From assembly GCF_009849585.1 (NCBI RefSeq), contig NZ_VCRN01000017.1, forward strand, positions 1 to 64,000: a stretch of 64,000 bases of DNA. The letters run 5' to 3'. Under the pieces are notes generated by a model. The model was not told the origin of the DNA and ran no database searches. It saw only the letters and a program-made list of their open reading frames with translations. Each line of letters begins with the position of its first letter. Position 1 is the first letter of the stretch. Shown piece after piece: positions 62,502 to 64,000 of the stretch. The DNA is from Bacillus sp. ZZV12-4809. Its GTDB lineage: Bacteria > Bacillota > Bacilli > Bacillales > Cytobacillaceae. A program made the position numbers and the translations under genes.

Positions 62502-62711
62502 ATGATGAATGAAATGGGACTCCACGAGACATTGGAGCTTCATGAGCTTCTCGTGTTTAAAAACCTGTGTCTCACTAAATCGGTGGCCATGGGCGGGCTT
62601 GTCCAGGATCCAACTTTAAAAACCATATTGCAGGACAGTGAGGCAGGGGATGTGAAATTCATACAGGAGATTCAAAGCATTTTGAAGAGGAGGCACGGAA
62701 TAGATGAATAG
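62502..62711 (+). CDS. yraE: Small spore coat-associated protein (YraE-like)
   Basis: 69 residues; the pattern HETLELHELLVFKNLCLTKSVAMGG is a paralogue of YraG across the divergent promoter region. GGGGG lies before ATG 62502. Its end overlaps the start of the next gene by 8 bases. Confidence 0.82.
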   Translation: MMNEMGLHETLELHELLVFKNLCLTKSVAMGGLVQDPTLKTILQDSEAGDVKFIQEIQSILKRRHGIDE

Positions 62712-63006
62712 TTTCCTGAAAAATTTAATGGGAATGGGCGGAATGTCAGATCAGGTCATTGCAACGGATTTTTTAATTTCTGCTAAAGCGGGTGTCCGGA
62801 ATATTGCATTTGCCCTTACGGAGAGCGGTTCTCCGGAAGTCAGAGAAATGTTAAGGGAACAGTTAAGAATTGCGGTGGAAACTCACGAGAAGATAACGAA
62901 TTATATGATCAGCAGGGGAACCTACTATCCGCATAATTTACAAAAGCAGCTGGAAACGGATATGAAAATTACAGATACAGCCTTGAAGCTTAGTGAAAAG
63001 AGTTAA
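62704..63006 (+). CDS. yraD: CotF-family spore coat protein (YraD-like)
   Basis: 100 residues with a CotF domain: IATDFLISAKAGVRNIAFALTE, VREMLREQLRIAVETHEKITNYM and SRGTYYPHN. It is a paralogue of the YraF-like protein at 61770. Translationally coupled to the YraE-like gene (overlap, AGGAGG within it). Expected in the coat of the mature spore. Confidence 0.86.
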   Translation: MNSFLKNLMGMGGMSDQVIATDFLISAKAGVRNIAFALTESGSPEVREMLREQLRIAVETHEKITNYMISRGTYYPHNLQKQLETDMKITDTALKLSEKS

Positions 63007-63112
63007 TCAGGAAATCATTTCTATTGAAACACGTAGTAAATTATATTATTATAATAAAACAAGCTGCATTGTACGTAATCATACTAAAGTTTTAACCTTT
63101 AAGCTGAAATAG

Positions 63113-63297
63113 GGAGTTTAACATCGGAACAGGAATGACAGGCCTCCGTCTATACGACAAGGAGGACAGGCAGGAATGTTTCTGCGAACACCCACTTTGA
63201 GGAGTGGTGGTTTAAAACTTTCTTATAACCGTTACGGCAAAAGCGGCTACATACTAATGTTATCAAACCAGTTTCCAATCGGGGGCTGGTTTTTTTA
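63113..63297 (+). ncRNA. Candidate structured non-coding RNA or leader
   Basis: No ORF lies in 63007-63344. The stretch holds stacked hairpins: CCTCCGTC-tatac-GACAAGGAGG, then CCACT-TTGAGG-AGTGG, and an end-to-end pairing (GTTTAACAT near 63114 with ATGTTATCAAAC near 63257). It ends with a terminator (AACCAG and CTGGTT with a T run at 63266-63297). This could be a small RNA or a leader of the deacetylase gene. No named family was recognised. Confidence 0.4.
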
Positions 63298-63344
63298 CAT
63301 ATATACATTATAATTATCACGTAACTTTAGCTTCAGGAGGCACT

Positions 63345-64000
63345 ATGAAAAAAATTATTTTATGCATCATTTTACTGGTTGGAATAGCCTTTCTGCTTTT
63401 TGAAGTATCCAAGTCCAGGGACTTTCAGTTCTTCGGCGGTATTATTAATCAAGCAGAAACGGATAAAAAAATCGTCGCACTAACATTTGATGATGGGCCA
63501 AGCGTCAATACAGACGAAATCTTATCGATTTTACGGGAAGAGGATATTAAAGCCACTTTCTATTTAACCGGTAAAGAGATGGAAGAGAATATGGAAGATG
63601 CGAAAAAAATTGCGGATGAAGGGCATGAAATTGGCAATCATACCTATTCCCATACACGGATGGTATTAAAGTCTCCTTCATTCATCAAAGAGGAAATTGA
63701 GAAAACAGATGAATTAATCAGGCAAGCGGGTTTTGAGGGAGACATTCATTTTCGTCCACCATACGGGAAAAAATTATTGTTCCTGCCTTACTATTTATCC
63801 AAACATGATCGGAAGACTATTTTATGGAATATCGAGCCTGAAACTTTTCCGGAAATAGATGGAAATGCAGATAAAATCACGGAGCATGTGGTGGAGAATA
63901 TAGAACCGGGCTCCATCATCCTTCTTCATGTCATGTATGAGAGCCGGGAAGAGTCTCTAAAATCCGTTAAAAAAATTATTTCTTCTTTAAAAGAGCAAGG
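63345..64000 (+). CDS. Polysaccharide deacetylase, cut by the window edge
   Basis: Starts at ATG 63345 with AGGAGG 5 bases upstream and is open to the window end (218 residues seen). An N-terminal signal-anchor (MKKIILCIILLVGIAFLLFE) is followed by a NodB domain: LTFDDGPS (catalytic Asp and metal Asp), GNHTYSH (metal His pair), RPPYGKK and late ILLHVM. It removes acyl groups from peptidoglycan or another polysaccharide outside the membrane. The C-terminal end is missing. Confidence 0.9.
   Translation, partial: MKKIILCIILLVGIAFLLFEVSKSRDFQFFGGIINQAETDKKIVALTFDDGPSVNTDEILSILREEDIKATFYLTGKEMEENMEDAKKIADEGHEIGNHTYSHTRMVLKSPSFIKEEIEKTDELIRQAGFEGDIHFRPPYGKKLLFLPYYLSKHDRKTILWNIEPETFPEIDGNADKITEHVVENIEPGSIILLHVMYESREESLKSVKKIISSLKEQ

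Overview
The window looks like chromosomal DNA from a spore-forming member of the Bacillaceae, most like the Cytobacillus/Mesobacillus/Bacillus firmus-type group. This is an inference from gene content: a gerA-type germinant receptor operon, a Spo0E-like phosphatase, a sporulation-type histidine kinase, CotF-like coat proteins with AdhB, a T-box before proBA, yugI, RNase J, and a BioY/acyl-CoA synthetase/thiolase block laid out as B. subtilis yhfU-yhfT-yhfS. No rRNA, tRNA, CRISPR array, phage or transposase gene was seen.

Layout. 1-600: a 52-bp tandem repeat array. 0.7-11.5 kb: a papain-like hydrolase, an AraC regulator divergent from an EamA exporter, a luciferase-like monooxygenase, a germinant receptor operon whose B subunit has an in-frame stop, and a LysM amidase. 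11.5-13.1 kb: two decayed genes (alpha/beta hydrolase and TetR regulator). 13.2-15 kb: a CGCACA repeat array and two paralogous Gly/Asn/Gln-repeat proteins. 15.1-18.3 kb: thiolase, acyl-CoA synthetase and BioY behind a BirA-type operator. 18.8-32.3 kb: an aromatic catabolic cluster (IclR regulator, MFS uptake, Rieske dioxygenase alpha and beta, dihydrodiol dehydrogenase, extradiol dioxygenase, C-C hydrolase, ThDP lyase, aldehyde dehydrogenase and others). Three promoters there carry the same palindrome just downstream of the predicted transcription start. 32.6-39 kb: esterase, UbiB-like kinase, BASS transporter, a 41-bp repeat array, YugI and RNase J. 39.3-47.7 kb: a Fur-controlled hydroxamate-citrate siderophore operon in rhbABCDEF order, probably making schizokinen or a relative. 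47.7-53.2 kb: a palindromic intergenic repeat, T-box-proBA, a PAS histidine kinase and a membrane protein. 53.4-58.8 kb: a tiny holin-like toxin, a thioredoxin-like lipoprotein with TGA at the first Cys of its CxxC motif, Spo0E, an OFA-family transporter and an FdhF/YdeP-type molybdoenzyme. 59-64 kb: a LysM-SPOR protein, an AdhB/coat-protein cluster (yraG-yraF-adhB and divergent yraE-yraD) and a truncated polysaccharide deacetylase.

Most notable: (1) a candidate selenoprotein at 53593-54096, where the TGA is followed by a SECIS-like hairpin with a GGUC loop; (2) a leader motif shared by two adjacent attenuator-like leaders, before the OFA transporter and before the molybdoenzyme, which may be a riboswitch; (3) the aromatic cluster and its IclR-type operator set; (4) a 44-codon membrane-peptide ORF coupled by ATGA overlap to the germinant receptor operon. 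Several genes carry nonsense or frameshift lesions, so sequencing error has to be excluded before calling them true pseudogenes.
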